Origin: Paenibacillus sp. FSL K6-3182 | GTDB lineage: Bacteria; Bacillota; Bacilli; Paenibacillales; Paenibacillaceae | Assembly (NCBI RefSeq): GCF_037976325.1 | Contig: NZ_CP150265.1 | Location: 1,257,501-1,321,500 of the forward strand | Direction: 5' to 3' | DNA: 64,000 nt | Part shown: positions 44,065-52,921 of the stretch, one piece after another | Position numbering within the stretch: the stretch's first letter is position 1 | Layout of the letters: every line of letters begins with the position of its first letter | Translations under genes and position numbers: made by a program | Notes under the pieces: generated by a model | Database searches by the model: none | What the model was told of the DNA's origin: nothing | The model's input: the letters and a program-made list of their open reading frames with translations, nothing else

Positions 44065-44939
44065 CGCTAGGTATCGAAGTGAATCAATTGGGGCAGCGTT
44101 ATGGATCATTTTCAGCGCTACACAACATTTCGTTCAAGCTCGAGGGTGGCAAAATATACGGTTTGCTCGGTAGAAATGGTTCTGGAAAAACCAGTCTATT
44201 ATCGATCATAGCCTCCTATCGACAGCAATCAGATGGTGAAATAACGATAGATGGTGAAGCGCCATTCGAAAATGCACGCATCATGGAGCAAGTATGCTTT
44301 ATCCAAGAAAGCGGCCATATGCCGGACACTTTATACGTTCGTGATGTATTAAAGCTTTCGGCTAGCTGCTGGCCCAATTGGGATGCAAACTATGCGGATC
44401 GACTCATTCGTCACTATGAGCTCCCGATTAAGAAGCGTATATCTACCCTTTCGAGAGGAATGAAGTCAGCGCTTGGCGTGACGATTGGCCTTGCTAGCCG
44501 CGCACCGGTTACGATTTTTGATGAGGCTTATCTTGGCATGGATGCTCCGTCCCGCTATACCTTTTATGAAGAGCTGCTTAATGATTATATGGAAACGCCT
44601 CGTACTTTCATTTTATCTACGCATTTAATTGAGGAAGTAGGCAATTTGTTTGAAGAGGTGCTTATTTTGGATAAAGGTCGCCTAATCATGCATGAGGAAA
44701 CAGATGCGCTGCGGGCGCGCGGCTCATCTATAACTGGACCGTGTGAAAGCGTGGATCGTTTTGCAGAAGGTTTGCCGGTGCTTGGGGAGCAGAAGCTTGG
44801 TAAAACGAAGTCAGTTACTGTGTTCGGAGAGCTCACTGATGTGAAGCGCAAGCAAGCATTAGCAGCAGGGCTTGAGCTTGGTCCTGTATCACTGCAAGAT
44901 TTATTCGTTCATTTGACGAAGAAAAGAGGGGATGAATAA
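44061..44939 (+). CDS. ABC transporter ATP-binding protein (YtrB-like)
   Basis: A 292-residue ATPase. Walker A is GRNGSGKTS, the signature is LSRGMKSAL, and Walker B is VTIFDEAYLGMD, with a switch His in STHLIEE. Substitution of EP by EA after Walker B is common in YtrB-type proteins. It overlaps the GntR gene by 4 nt and the permease by 1 nt, so the three are one operon. The substrate is unknown; relatives respond to cell-wall antibiotics. Confidence 0.9.
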   Translation: MTLGIEVNQLGQRYGSFSALHNISFKLEGGKIYGLLGRNGSGKTSLLSIIASYRQQSDGEITIDGEAPFENARIMEQVCFIQESGHMPDTLYVRDVLKLSASCWPNWDANYADRLIRHYELPIKKRISTLSRGMKSALGVTIGLASRAPVTIFDEAYLGMDAPSRYTFYEELLNDYMETPRTFILSTHLIEEVGNLFEEVLILDKGRLIMHEETDALRARGSSITGPCESVDRFAEGLPVLGEQKLGKTKSVTVFGELTDVKRKQALAAGLELGPVSLQDLFVHLTKKRGDE

Positions 44940-45685
44940 TGAGCAGCAAGAGAAAACATCCCGTGCTTAATGTTGCACAGCATATGATGTACACCTTTCG
45001 TTGGACGATCTTTTTTTATTGGGTCATATTTATTCTGATCTATATTGGTATAGGCATTTTAACAAATGCTGAGTCTATAGTAGGACCTGATTTTGAAGGG
45101 CAAGAGGTTTGGGAAAGCACGACCATATCGCCGAGAGTATTTCTGCTTGTCATTGGCATACTGCTGACCCCTGCATCGCTCGCAAGCTTTGTTTCCAGTG
45201 GAGTAACGAGAAAGCACTTTATTGGAGGTGTGAGTTTAGTACTAGTCCTATTTTCAGCCATATTCGCCCTTATATTAACGATAGGGTATCCCGTCGAGCA
45301 ATTCATTTATGACAAAAACAATTGGACACTAGAGCTGAACAATCCGCATTTGTTTTCATCTTCTTTAGAGCTCGGCTGGATCTTTTTTGAATATTTCTGT
45401 TTGTTCTTTGCCTACTTTGGCAGCGGCTGGCTCATTGGCTCCGGATTTTATCGATTTAATTGGAAGATAGGCGTACTAATTTCAGTTGCTGCGCTGCTGC
45501 CAATGATGGCGATGGAGGCTGTTCTATCGTCAGACTGGATAGGCAATCTATTGCAAACGGTATTAGAGGTAGAACGAGCATCGCTAGCAGCAGTCATTAT
45601 TCTTGCCTTTGCTGTCATGCTGTGTATTGTAGCCTTGAATTTTATGATGCTTCGCCGTGTATCAATAAGAAAAAAGTTATTTTAA
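44939..45685 (+). CDS. ABC transporter permease
   Basis: A 248-residue protein with about six hydrophobic segments (about 22-45, 70-90, 98-122, 145-165, 172-195, 215-238). It has no enzymatic motif. It is the last gene of the GntR-ATPase-permease operon and its start overlaps the ATPase stop. A strong terminator follows. Confidence 0.82.
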   Translation: MSSKRKHPVLNVAQHMMYTFRWTIFFYWVIFILIYIGIGILTNAESIVGPDFEGQEVWESTTISPRVFLLVIGILLTPASLASFVSSGVTRKHFIGGVSLVLVLFSAIFALILTIGYPVEQFIYDKNNWTLELNNPHLFSSSLELGWIFFEYFCLFFAYFGSGWLIGSGFYRFNWKIGVLISVAALLPMMAMEAVLSSDWIGNLLQTVLEVERASLAAVIILAFAVMLCIVALNFMMLRRVSIRKKLF

Positions 45686-45696
45686 TCCAATTATTC

Positions 45697-45745
45697 AAGC
45701 CGTTCCCAAAGATCGTAACGATCTTTGGAAACGGCTTTATTTATT
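45697..45745 (+). terminator. Terminator after the GntR-ABC operon
   Basis: AAGCCGTTcCCAAAGATCGT is paired with the matching arm around an AA loop and followed by T residues. The stem is about 18 bp. Confidence 0.88.
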
Positions 45746-45840
45746 TTGTCAACAACCAAATTTTTGAAGGAGGCTTATCGAACATTGTCGAAATATAGTA
45801 TGATATGAGCATTAACATTATCGAGTTTTTGAGGTGTATG

Positions 45841-47757
45841 ATGAAAGTACTACGTAAATTTTTGTTGATCTTCGTGTTTTTGCTCTGTATTGTTACTCCT
45901 TTTTTTGCTACGGCTTCTTATGCTACTACTTTCCAAGCATTAACGAATGAACCAAATATAAGGATAACAGAATGGGAAATGATCTGGGAGGAGAATCCAT
46001 CTGGAATTTCGAATCATAGTGAATTTCTGGAGAAAAAAGGCGCTTGGATGCCGTTTACCTACGGCGATCCATTACCTACTAAGCCTGCTAATATTACATC
46101 GGCATGGTTGAGATTTAAACTACCTGAATTTTACTTTTCAAGACCCGCTCTAATGATTAGCAGTCTTACTGCGAAGGATGTAATGATTTTTATTGATAAT
46201 GAGCTCGTATATAAGTCTGATCGTAATTATCCATATAATAGGAATGAGATTTTATTATCTTTAAGCTCGTATGAATCTAATAAAATGGTATACGTCTTTC
46301 TTCATACAGATGCAGACTGGCTAGGATTAAAGAAGCAAATCTTAGTTGGCGAGAATCAAACGCTCAGTAAAGATTTTTTGAAGCACGATATGCTGGATGT
46401 TGTTTTGGGAGCAGCCCTTTTGTTCGTTTCATTGGCTATGTTTCTTATTATTATTTTTTTGAGAAAACCATATTTAGCTGGATGGAGTTCTCTGTGCGTA
46501 GTTATTTTATCAATCGGTTTAATGATTCTCTCATATTCACCTTATCTACATACTATATACGGGGAGTATGGATTTTATATTTACTATTTATTCGATTTAG
46601 CATCAAGCCTATTGATGCCTGCTATTTATTTCTTTTTCGAAAAGATTTTTGGAAGAGGACCTTTCGGGTTAATATTATTGTTTAGAAGGCTTCAGGTTAT
46701 TATTTTATTTATAACAGTTATATTATTGCTGGCTTCTTTTATATCAGTTGAGATCAAAACTATGTACACTATGGTTACTATTGTATCTTTCGGTGGCTCA
46801 ATAATAATTGGGAATTTGCTTCTCGTCGGCTTGCTTATAAATTATTGTTTTCAAGGAAATAAAGAAGCCATTGTTTTAACGACTGGCTTCGGTATCTTCT
46901 CAGCAGTCGGGGTATCCGAAGTTATTTGGTATTTTATCAAGGGTATGAGCTATGATTTGTTTTTCTGGAAATGGGGCATTCTTAGTTTTATTGCTGCACT
47001 TGTTGTGATTCTTGCAAGGAGAATTTTAGAAAACTACGAACAGGTTGTTAAATATTCAAAACAACTTGAAGTGTTTAACAATGATCTTCAACGGTCTGAA
47101 AAAATGGAAATCATTAGTCAGTTAGCAGCTTCAGTAGCTCATGAGGTTAGAAACCCGTTGCAGGTGACGAGAGGTTTTTTACAACTTCTTCGTGAGAAAA
47201 CTACGAACGATAAGGAACAAAGCTTTATGGTACTTGCAATAGATGAATTAGATCGCGCATCAGAGATCATAACTGATTTTCTTACGTTCGCCAAACCACA
47301 GCTTGAACAAACAACGCTTTTAAATATTTCAGAGGAGCTTCAACAAATTGAAGGTATACTGGTTCCTCTTGCTACAATGCAAGGTGGAGTAATCAATGTT
47401 GAGTTGGCAAATGACTTATTTGTAAGAGGTAATTCATCAAAATTTAAGCAAGCTCTAATAAATATTATTAAAAATAGTATTGAAGCACTGGACAAAGAAG
47501 GTGTTATATTAATTAGAGCTTATATGGATAATTCTAACAATGTCGTTATTTGTATAAAAGACAACGGTGAGGGAATGAATGAGGCTGATCTCGCAAGGTT
47601 AGGAGAGCCGTATTATTCGAAGAAATCAAAAGGAACTGGTTTAGGGCTGATGGTTACTTTCCGAATTATAGAGGTAATGCAAGGGAAGCTTGAGTTCTTT
47701 AGTAAGAAAGGTTTAGGAACCGAAGCAATAATTCATATCCCATCTGCAGAAAAATAG
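45841..47757 (+). CDS. 7TM sensor histidine kinase, sporulation-kinase-like
   Basis: A 638-residue kinase. A signal-type first segment (about 5-27) is followed by an extracytoplasmic domain to ~185 and seven hydrophobic helices (about 190-400), the 7TMR-DISM layout. HisKA has AHEVRNPLQVTRGFLQLL (phospho-His near 445), close to the sporulation kinases. The HATPase motifs are NIIKNSIEAL, DNGEGM and GTGLGL. No response regulator gene is adjacent, which also fits a phosphorelay input kinase. The second ATG (45841) has better spacing to GAGGTG than the first (45838). Confidence 0.87.
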   Translation: MKVLRKFLLIFVFLLCIVTPFFATASYATTFQALTNEPNIRITEWEMIWEENPSGISNHSEFLEKKGAWMPFTYGDPLPTKPANITSAWLRFKLPEFYFSRPALMISSLTAKDVMIFIDNELVYKSDRNYPYNRNEILLSLSSYESNKMVYVFLHTDADWLGLKKQILVGENQTLSKDFLKHDMLDVVLGAALLFVSLAMFLIIIFLRKPYLAGWSSLCVVILSIGLMILSYSPYLHTIYGEYGFYIYYLFDLASSLLMPAIYFFFEKIFGRGPFGLILLFRRLQVIILFITVILLLASFISVEIKTMYTMVTIVSFGGSIIIGNLLLVGLLINYCFQGNKEAIVLTTGFGIFSAVGVSEVIWYFIKGMSYDLFFWKWGILSFIAALVVILARRILENYEQVVKYSKQLEVFNNDLQRSEKMEIISQLAASVAHEVRNPLQVTRGFLQLLREKTTNDKEQSFMVLAIDELDRASEIITDFLTFAKPQLEQTTLLNISEELQQIEGILVPLATMQGGVINVELANDLFVRGNSSKFKQALINIIKNSIEALDKEGVILIRAYMDNSNNVVICIKDNGEGMNEADLARLGEPYYSKKSKGTGLGLMVTFRIIEVMQGKLEFFSKKGLGTEAIIHIPSAEK

Positions 47758-47790
47758 CGCTGGTTGCTTTTAAAACCAGCGCTTTTTTTT
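47756..47790. terminator. Bidirectional terminator between kinase and NHLP genes
   Basis: AGCGCTGGTT-loop-AACCAGCGCT has T residues on the plus side and a matching A-run (GAAAAAT) on the other, so it can end both convergent transcripts. Confidence 0.85.
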
Positions 47791-47798
47791 ATTTTTAT

Positions 47799-48044
47799 TT
47801 ATTGCCACATAGCGCCTTGTGCTTGGATCGCTTCTTCTTTAATTGTTGTTGGGTTTTCTGGAATTACCAAGTAGTATTTATTCGCCGATTCTTCCACAAC
47901 CTCTACTTCGATTGTATCCGGAACATCGATTCCGAAAGCTTCTTTTATTGCTTCTTTCGGATTGGCGATAAGTTGTTTCTTGAATTCGGCATCTTCCCAA
48001 GCTTTTTGAATGATTTGTTCTTTTAACGATTGTACATTGGACAC
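47799..48044 (-). CDS. NHLP-type leader peptide / RiPP precursor-like protein
   Basis: An 81-residue protein related to the alpha subunit of nitrile hydratase, the fold used as leader peptide in NHLP-type ribosomal natural products. The leader part shows WEDAEFKKQLIANPKEAIKE and FGIDVPDTIEVEVVEE, then YYLVIPENP. Only about 17 residues follow ENP (ending QAQGAMWQ), with no Cys, so any core is short. The start is GTG at 48044 with AAGGG upstream; the 21-codon extension is not supported. It lies 115 nt downstream of an isoprenoid-synthase-like gene on the same strand. It could be a true precursor or a stand-alone leader-like protein. Confidence 0.78.
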   Translation of the reverse strand: MSNVQSLKEQIIQKAWEDAEFKKQLIANPKEAIKEAFGIDVPDTIEVEVVEESANKYYLVIPENPTTIKEEAIQAQGAMWQ

Positions 48045-48159
48045 AATAATCACCCTTCCGAATATGTATAAGTTTACCATACTCAGTCTATCATGCCCGT
48101 TCGACAAATTCTATATGAATTTTCAATTATTCGACAATTAATAGATTATATAGTACCTA

Positions 48160-49092
48160 TTAAACTGAAATTTTAGACAAAAAGTAGTTAAATCCGCCTT
48201 CCATCAGCAACTTTTTGTTTGATTCTATCGTCTCATGGGTATGGTTCAAATGTTTTAGTATAAAAGTATGGAATGCGACTAGCTCACTAGATCCTGCTTC
48301 CAATTCGATTAGTCGTTTTTCATTATCAATTGCAAGCTGAACATAAGGTCCGAGGCATCCTCGAATAAAGATTTCATTTTCAACCTTTTGTTCAGTTAAT
48401 GCTTCTTCCGCAGTTCTATTTGCGGCGATCATCGCAAGCAGGCCATTATAGCTGCCTTCAGCCAGATCTTCTTTCCAATCCTGATAGTCGTCAGACATCT
48501 GAAGCGACATCAGCACAATATCGATGGCAAGCTCCATTTTCTCAATGAGCTCTGGGCGTCCTGCTAACAACAGCGCGCCAGTGCTTGCGATTTTGACGGG
48601 ACCTGCTTTGCCAGCTGTGCGGATAGGGTCGTTTATAAAGTAATCATCGCGATCCTCGTTGGTTACACTCTCGGCCCAGTTCGTTACATAATGGTCGTAA
48701 TACGCCCAAAATGGTGAAGTTGAAGGGAACAGCTCACGGAATACACGGAACATTTCGAGCATGAGCAGGTTTCCAAGAGCAAGCTGTTCCTTCCAATTGG
48801 ATGCCGGCTTGCTGTCCATCACGTCATCCTGAATAAAAAAATAAAGCATTCCATATACATTAGCTAATGCAAGCGCTTCGCATTGCGAATCATTAATTCC
48901 GCTCGGCTCTTTCATCCAGAAGGGGAGAAGGCTGCATATGTAATCCTTATTGCTGTCATGCTTCACAGGATTGAACTTATGCGCATAGGCCAGACCAAGG
49001 CTGCCGAGCGGTGCAGGGAAAGCAGCAATACGTTCTTCGGCTTTGGCATAAACAAGTTCCAGCTGTGTGGTATAGCGAGTAAACCATTCCAT
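48160..49092 (-). CDS. Class I isoprenoid synthase-like enzyme
   Basis: A 310-residue, mostly helical protein with two Asp-rich motifs in the spacing of trans-prenyltransferases and terpene cyclases: FFIQDDVMDSKP (about 90-100) and QMSDDYQDW (about 200). It lacks other clear polyprenyl-synthase motifs, so it may be a divergent prenyltransferase or terpene synthase. The ATG has GGAGGA upstream. It is followed on the same strand by the NHLP-type peptide gene. No other terpenoid genes are near. The substrate is unknown. Confidence 0.68.
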   Translation of the reverse strand: MEWFTRYTTQLELVYAKAEERIAAFPAPLGSLGLAYAHKFNPVKHDSNKDYICSLLPFWMKEPSGINDSQCEALALANVYGMLYFFIQDDVMDSKPASNWKEQLALGNLLMLEMFRVFRELFPSTSPFWAYYDHYVTNWAESVTNEDRDDYFINDPIRTAGKAGPVKIASTGALLLAGRPELIEKMELAIDIVLMSLQMSDDYQDWKEDLAEGSYNGLLAMIAANRTAEEALTEQKVENEIFIRGCLGPYVQLAIDNEKRLIELEAGSSELVAFHTFILKHLNHTHETIESNKKLLMEGGFNYFLSKISV

Positions 49093-49389
49093 TTAAATGT
49101 CCTCCGCTGCAATAGAATGTAAGCCAAACGACCATACTAAATAAAGATTTGATGCATATAAATAGTATATGAACGGTGTCAATCTTTTCCTACTATATCA
49201 TTTTTGGAAAAAGAAAATCTTAACATATTTTTAAGCTTGAGGAAGAAAAAACGAAGTCTGTATTGAGTAAAAGCAGAAAATCCAGTAAAATGGATTAAGG
49301 TTATAAAAATAGGTGAAGTTAGTAGATGATCCTCTGTCACGCTATGCTTACAGAACTGGACTTAGGTCGGGGATGAATCTATTACCTGA

Positions 49390-49450
49390 GCAGGTTTAGA
49401 ATTTAGTTCTCCTGCATTAAAGTTAATACCTAGATGAGAGTTCTTTAATG
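49390..49450 (+). other. Structured 5' leader of the papain-like gene
   Basis: Two consecutive hairpins precede the start codon: GCAGG..AGAA-TTTAG-TTCT..CCTGC (49390-49415) and CATTAAAG-N20-CTTTAATG (49415-49450). The second ends just before the GGAGG site. I do not recognise a known riboswitch class. The rest of 49093-49389 holds no gene. Confidence 0.5.
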
Positions 49451-49465
49451 TGGAGGTAGTATGGC

Positions 49466-50035
49466 ATGAATAGAGATGTTGAAATTTATGTTCTCTTAAC
49501 GAATACGGGAACCTTATTTTCCAAGACAATTAGATGGTACACTAAAAATATGCTGAATCACGCTTCAATCGCATTTGACAGAGACTTGAATGAGGTTTAT
49601 AGCTTTGGCAGAAAAAATCCGAACAACCCATTTTTTGCGGGATTTGTGAAAGAGGATGTACGAGGCGAGTTTTTTGAGAACTCAACCTGCGCTTTGTATA
49701 GATGCACGATTAGTCATTGCGCCTATATAAACATACGAAATCAAATTCATTACATGGAGAAAAATCGCGATCAGTATAAATACAATTTGCTTGGCATGTT
49801 AGGCATCATGCTTAATATTGAGATGAAACGAGAGTACGCATACTTTTGCTCGCAGTTTGTAGCCTCTGTTTTTGAGGAAAGCGGCGTGAATCTTGTTAAT
49901 AAACCTTCCTTGTTCGTAACACCTGCAGATTTGGAGAATACAACGCTGCTGGAGCTCGTTTACCATGGTAAGCTGCAAGCTTATACAGGTGTTCAAGAGG
50001 AAATAAAGGCAACTGGAACCTTCCGCACTGCGTAA
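49466..50035 (+). CDS. YiiX-like permuted papain-fold protein
   Basis: A 189-residue protein without signal peptide. A His near residue 33 (NHASIAFDRDLNEVYSFGRK) precedes a Cys near 128 (AYFCSQFVASVF). That order, His before Cys, is the circularly permuted NlpC/P60-like YiiX arrangement. Such proteins are probable amidases or thioesterases acting on lipids or peptides; the real substrate is unknown. The ATG has GGAGG upstream and a structured leader lies before it. Confidence 0.75.
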   Translation: MNRDVEIYVLLTNTGTLFSKTIRWYTKNMLNHASIAFDRDLNEVYSFGRKNPNNPFFAGFVKEDVRGEFFENSTCALYRCTISHCAYINIRNQIHYMEKNRDQYKYNLLGMLGIMLNIEMKREYAYFCSQFVASVFEESGVNLVNKPSLFVTPADLENTTLLELVYHGKLQAYTGVQEEIKATGTFRTA

Positions 50036-50120
50036 AGAAGATCTCACGTGTTGAGATCTTTTTCTTTTTTATAATGATCATTATGACGAAAACGGATTAC
50101 ATCCAGGAGGCTGGTTCACG

Positions 50121-51203
50121 ATGTCTATTATTAGCTTTGGAATAGTTGGCGGAGGCTGGCGCGCAGAGTTTTACATACGTATCGCCAAAGCATTGCCGGA
50201 GAAATTCAACATTCATACGATACTTGTTCGTGACGAGGAGAAGGGGCGGCTGCTGGAGGCAAAATGGGGCATTCGTACGGTTCGCAATATGGATCAGTTT
50301 ACGGCTGAGTCCAAGCAGTTCAGCTTCGCTGTCGTATCTGTCCCGCGAACAGCGGCTCCGGCTATTATCCAAGAGCTAGCTGAACGGCAAATTCCAGTGC
50401 TGGCAGAGACGCCTCCGGCTGCTGATTTGGAAGCACTAACCAACCTGTATCAATCGCTGCCTAAGGATGCAATGGTACAAGTAGCCGAACAGTATTTATT
50501 TCAGCCGATGCATGCGGCTCGGATTCAGATTGCCCGCTCCGGGAAGCTGGGTGAAGTATCGCAAGCACAGGTATCTGCTGCCCATGACTATCACGGAATT
50601 AGCTTAATTAGACAGCTTCTTGGCGTCGGGTTCGAGCATGCCAGCATCATTGGACAGACCTTTGAATCGAAGATCATGCAAGGGCCGAGCAGACAAGGTG
50701 ATCCGCTTGAAGAACGAATGGTTCAATCTGTGCAGCGAATTGCAACGCTCCGATTTGGCGACAAGCTGGCTGTATATGATTTTACGGGAGATCAATACTT
50801 CTCTTGGATACGGCGCAGCCGCATGCTCATAAGAGGCAGTAAAGGTGAGCTAGTAGACTCAGAAGTCAGTTATTTAAAAGATTACGCCACGCCCATTCAT
50901 ACGGAGCTTCGCAGAGTCGATACCGGTCAGCACGGGAATTTGGAAGGTTATTATCATCGCGGGGTAATTGCGGATGGCGAATGGCTTTACCAGAATCCAG
51001 TTGCTCCCGCTAGGCTTAGTGATGACGAGATCGCAATCGCGACTTGTTTGCTGCGAATGGGGCTGCTCGCTTCCGGTAAAGGAGCTTCCTTCTATAGCCT
51101 GGCAGAAGCAGCACAGGATCACTATTTGGCGCTCCTTATGGGAGAAGCAATGGCTTCGGGACAAACGGTGCATACGGAGAAACAAGTTTGGATGCCAGAA
51201 TAG
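50121..51203 (+). CDS. Gfo/Idh/MocA-family oxidoreductase
   Basis: A 360-residue protein with Rossmann motif FGIVGGGWRAEFY at the N-terminus, VSVPRTAAPAIIQELAERQI, and AETPPAADLEAL in place of the usual EKP motif (EKP to ETP). Loss of that Lys may change or remove cofactor chemistry. The C-terminal domain is conserved in outline. The ATG has CAGGAGG upstream. It is monocistronic, with a terminator behind it, and precedes the exopolysaccharide genes. Confidence 0.83.
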   Translation: MSIISFGIVGGGWRAEFYIRIAKALPEKFNIHTILVRDEEKGRLLEAKWGIRTVRNMDQFTAESKQFSFAVVSVPRTAAPAIIQELAERQIPVLAETPPAADLEALTNLYQSLPKDAMVQVAEQYLFQPMHAARIQIARSGKLGEVSQAQVSAAHDYHGISLIRQLLGVGFEHASIIGQTFESKIMQGPSRQGDPLEERMVQSVQRIATLRFGDKLAVYDFTGDQYFSWIRRSRMLIRGSKGELVDSEVSYLKDYATPIHTELRRVDTGQHGNLEGYYHRGVIADGEWLYQNPVAPARLSDDEIAIATCLLRMGLLASGKGASFYSLAEAAQDHYLALLMGEAMASGQTVHTEKQVWMPE

Positions 51204-51302
51204 TCATAATCACCAATTAGGACAATTAGCACTAAACAAAATTGGTACCAATTACATGCAGGTGTAAGTCTTCGGCTGTGCTAAAATTGTACGATAAGTA
51301 GA

Positions 51303-51341
51303 AGACTCGTAGTCACTATTTTTGTGATAGAGTCTTTTTTT
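51303..51341 (+). terminator. Terminator before the exopolysaccharide locus
   Basis: AGACTC..TCAC-loop-GTGA..GAGTCT is followed by seven T residues. Confidence 0.85.
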
Positions 51342-51442
51342 GTTTTGAATATTCGGAATTTTCTGGAAATTATTATTTTTTTCTTGGAAAAACATATTCG
51401 ATTTATTAATTAATGGGTAATCAAGCTATAAAGGAGAAACAG

Positions 51443-52894
51443 ATGCCATTTTTAACGAATAAAATAAAGAATCCTGTCATTTTATTGCTGATGTTCGTGT
51501 TGCTGGCTCTTTCGGTTACAGGGTGCGCTTTGTTTACAAGCAGCGGCAATTTGAGCGAAGAGAATAAACCAATAGAGACGGAAAAGCCTGTCGTGCCTGT
51601 AAATGGTGAAAAGAGTAAAGTGATTCCATTTGTCTATACGACCAATAAGGAATTGTCTCTTACTTTCAATGGTATGGGTGATGAGAGTCTGATGACTAAG
51701 CTCCTCGATGAACTTGATCGCTACGATATTAAGGCGACCTTCTTTTTGCCGGGAATGAGGGTGGCTGAAGAGCCGGGAATTGCCAAGGAGATTTTGGCCA
51801 GAGGTCATGGCATTGAGAACAACACGCTTAGTCGGCTCGATCTAACTCATTTAAGCTATGAGCAAGTGTTTAAAGAGATCAATGTCAGCAATGAAGTGAT
51901 CGAGAGGGAGCTAGGAGTAAAGCCTCAATATATGCGGACGAGATCCGGCGATTACAATGATACCGTTCAGCTGGCGGCAGCGCAGAGCGGGCTTTCGGCT
52001 GTTGTATCTTACAGTCTTAATTTGCATGAATGGCAGCAGGAATCGGAGCAAGAGAAAGCGGACTATATTCGAAAATATGTAACTCGGGGCGGCATTATTG
52101 CCTTGGATACGGAGCTGGATGGACAGGTACTTGAATCGATACCGCTTATTGCGAAGGCAGCGGCCGAGGTTGGCTACAAGCTCGTTCCGCTTAAAGAGCT
52201 GGTAAGCAGTGGTCAAGAGAGAAAACCGCTTGAACAAATACCGGGATTTGATGCTGCTCGAAAAAATTTAAACGACAAACAATCGAGCTACAAGCTTATT
52301 TATAACTGGGAAAATAAAAAGAAGGTTGTGTCACTTACCTTTGATGATTGGGGTACCGACTACACGATTACAAAGCTGCTTGATATTTTGGAAAAGCATG
52401 ACGTGAAGGCTACTTTCTTCTTGCGTGCCAACGGAGTAGAGAAAAATCCGAATTTAGCTAAGGCGATAGCGGAAGCCGGACATGATGTTGCTAATCACAC
52501 ATACAGTCATCCTGTCATAACCAAGTTAACGCCTGAGCAATTGCAGGAGGAAGTCGTCAAGGCTCATCAAGTAATAACCGAAGCCATTCAGCAGCAGCCT
52601 ACCATGTTATTTAGACCCCCGACGGGTGAAATTGATGATGAACGGGCGAGAATCGTAGCTGCAACAGGCTACACCTCCATTGCGATGTATGACGTAACGG
52701 TGTTCGACTGGGACTCTGCCAATGACGCCGATCATATCGTGAAGGGTGTTCTAGATCAAACGGTTGATGGAAGTGTTATTCTTCTTCACATGCTGGATAA
52801 CATTCATACGATTGAGGCGCTGCCAGATGTTATTGAGAAGCTGAAAAGCGAGGGTTATACATTCGTTCCCATGTCGCAAATGTCTCTAAAATAA
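51443..52894 (+). CDS. Lipoprotein with two NodB deacetylase domains (first one degenerate)
   Basis: A 483-residue exported lipoprotein (signal to lipobox SVTGC, about residue 27). The C-terminal NodB polysaccharide deacetylase domain (about 295-480) keeps TFDDWG, NHTYSH, FRPPTGE and LLHM, so it should be active on N-acetylated sugars. The preceding ~200 residues are a second copy of the fold whose motifs are lost (TFNGMG, NNTLSR, RTRSGD), so it is probably inactive. The ATG at 51443 has AAAGGAG upstream. It is the first gene of the exopolysaccharide cluster; the dehydrogenase starts 27 nt after it. Confidence 0.88.
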   Translation: MPFLTNKIKNPVILLLMFVLLALSVTGCALFTSSGNLSEENKPIETEKPVVPVNGEKSKVIPFVYTTNKELSLTFNGMGDESLMTKLLDELDRYDIKATFFLPGMRVAEEPGIAKEILARGHGIENNTLSRLDLTHLSYEQVFKEINVSNEVIERELGVKPQYMRTRSGDYNDTVQLAAAQSGLSAVVSYSLNLHEWQQESEQEKADYIRKYVTRGGIIALDTELDGQVLESIPLIAKAAAEVGYKLVPLKELVSSGQERKPLEQIPGFDAARKNLNDKQSSYKLIYNWENKKKVVSLTFDDWGTDYTITKLLDILEKHDVKATFFLRANGVEKNPNLAKAIAEAGHDVANHTYSHPVITKLTPEQLQEEVVKAHQVITEAIQQQPTMLFRPPTGEIDDERARIVAATGYTSIAMYDVTVFDWDSANDADHIVKGVLDQTVDGSVILLHMLDNIHTIEALPDVIEKLKSEGYTFVPMSQMSLK

Positions 52895-52921
52895 CTTTTT
52901 CTTACTAGATGGAGATGACAT

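Noticed and set aside
49320..49465. Cyclic-di-AMP (ydaO) riboswitch before the papain-like gene
   Set aside because: Target type is suggestive, but the conserved ydaO blocks could not be found.
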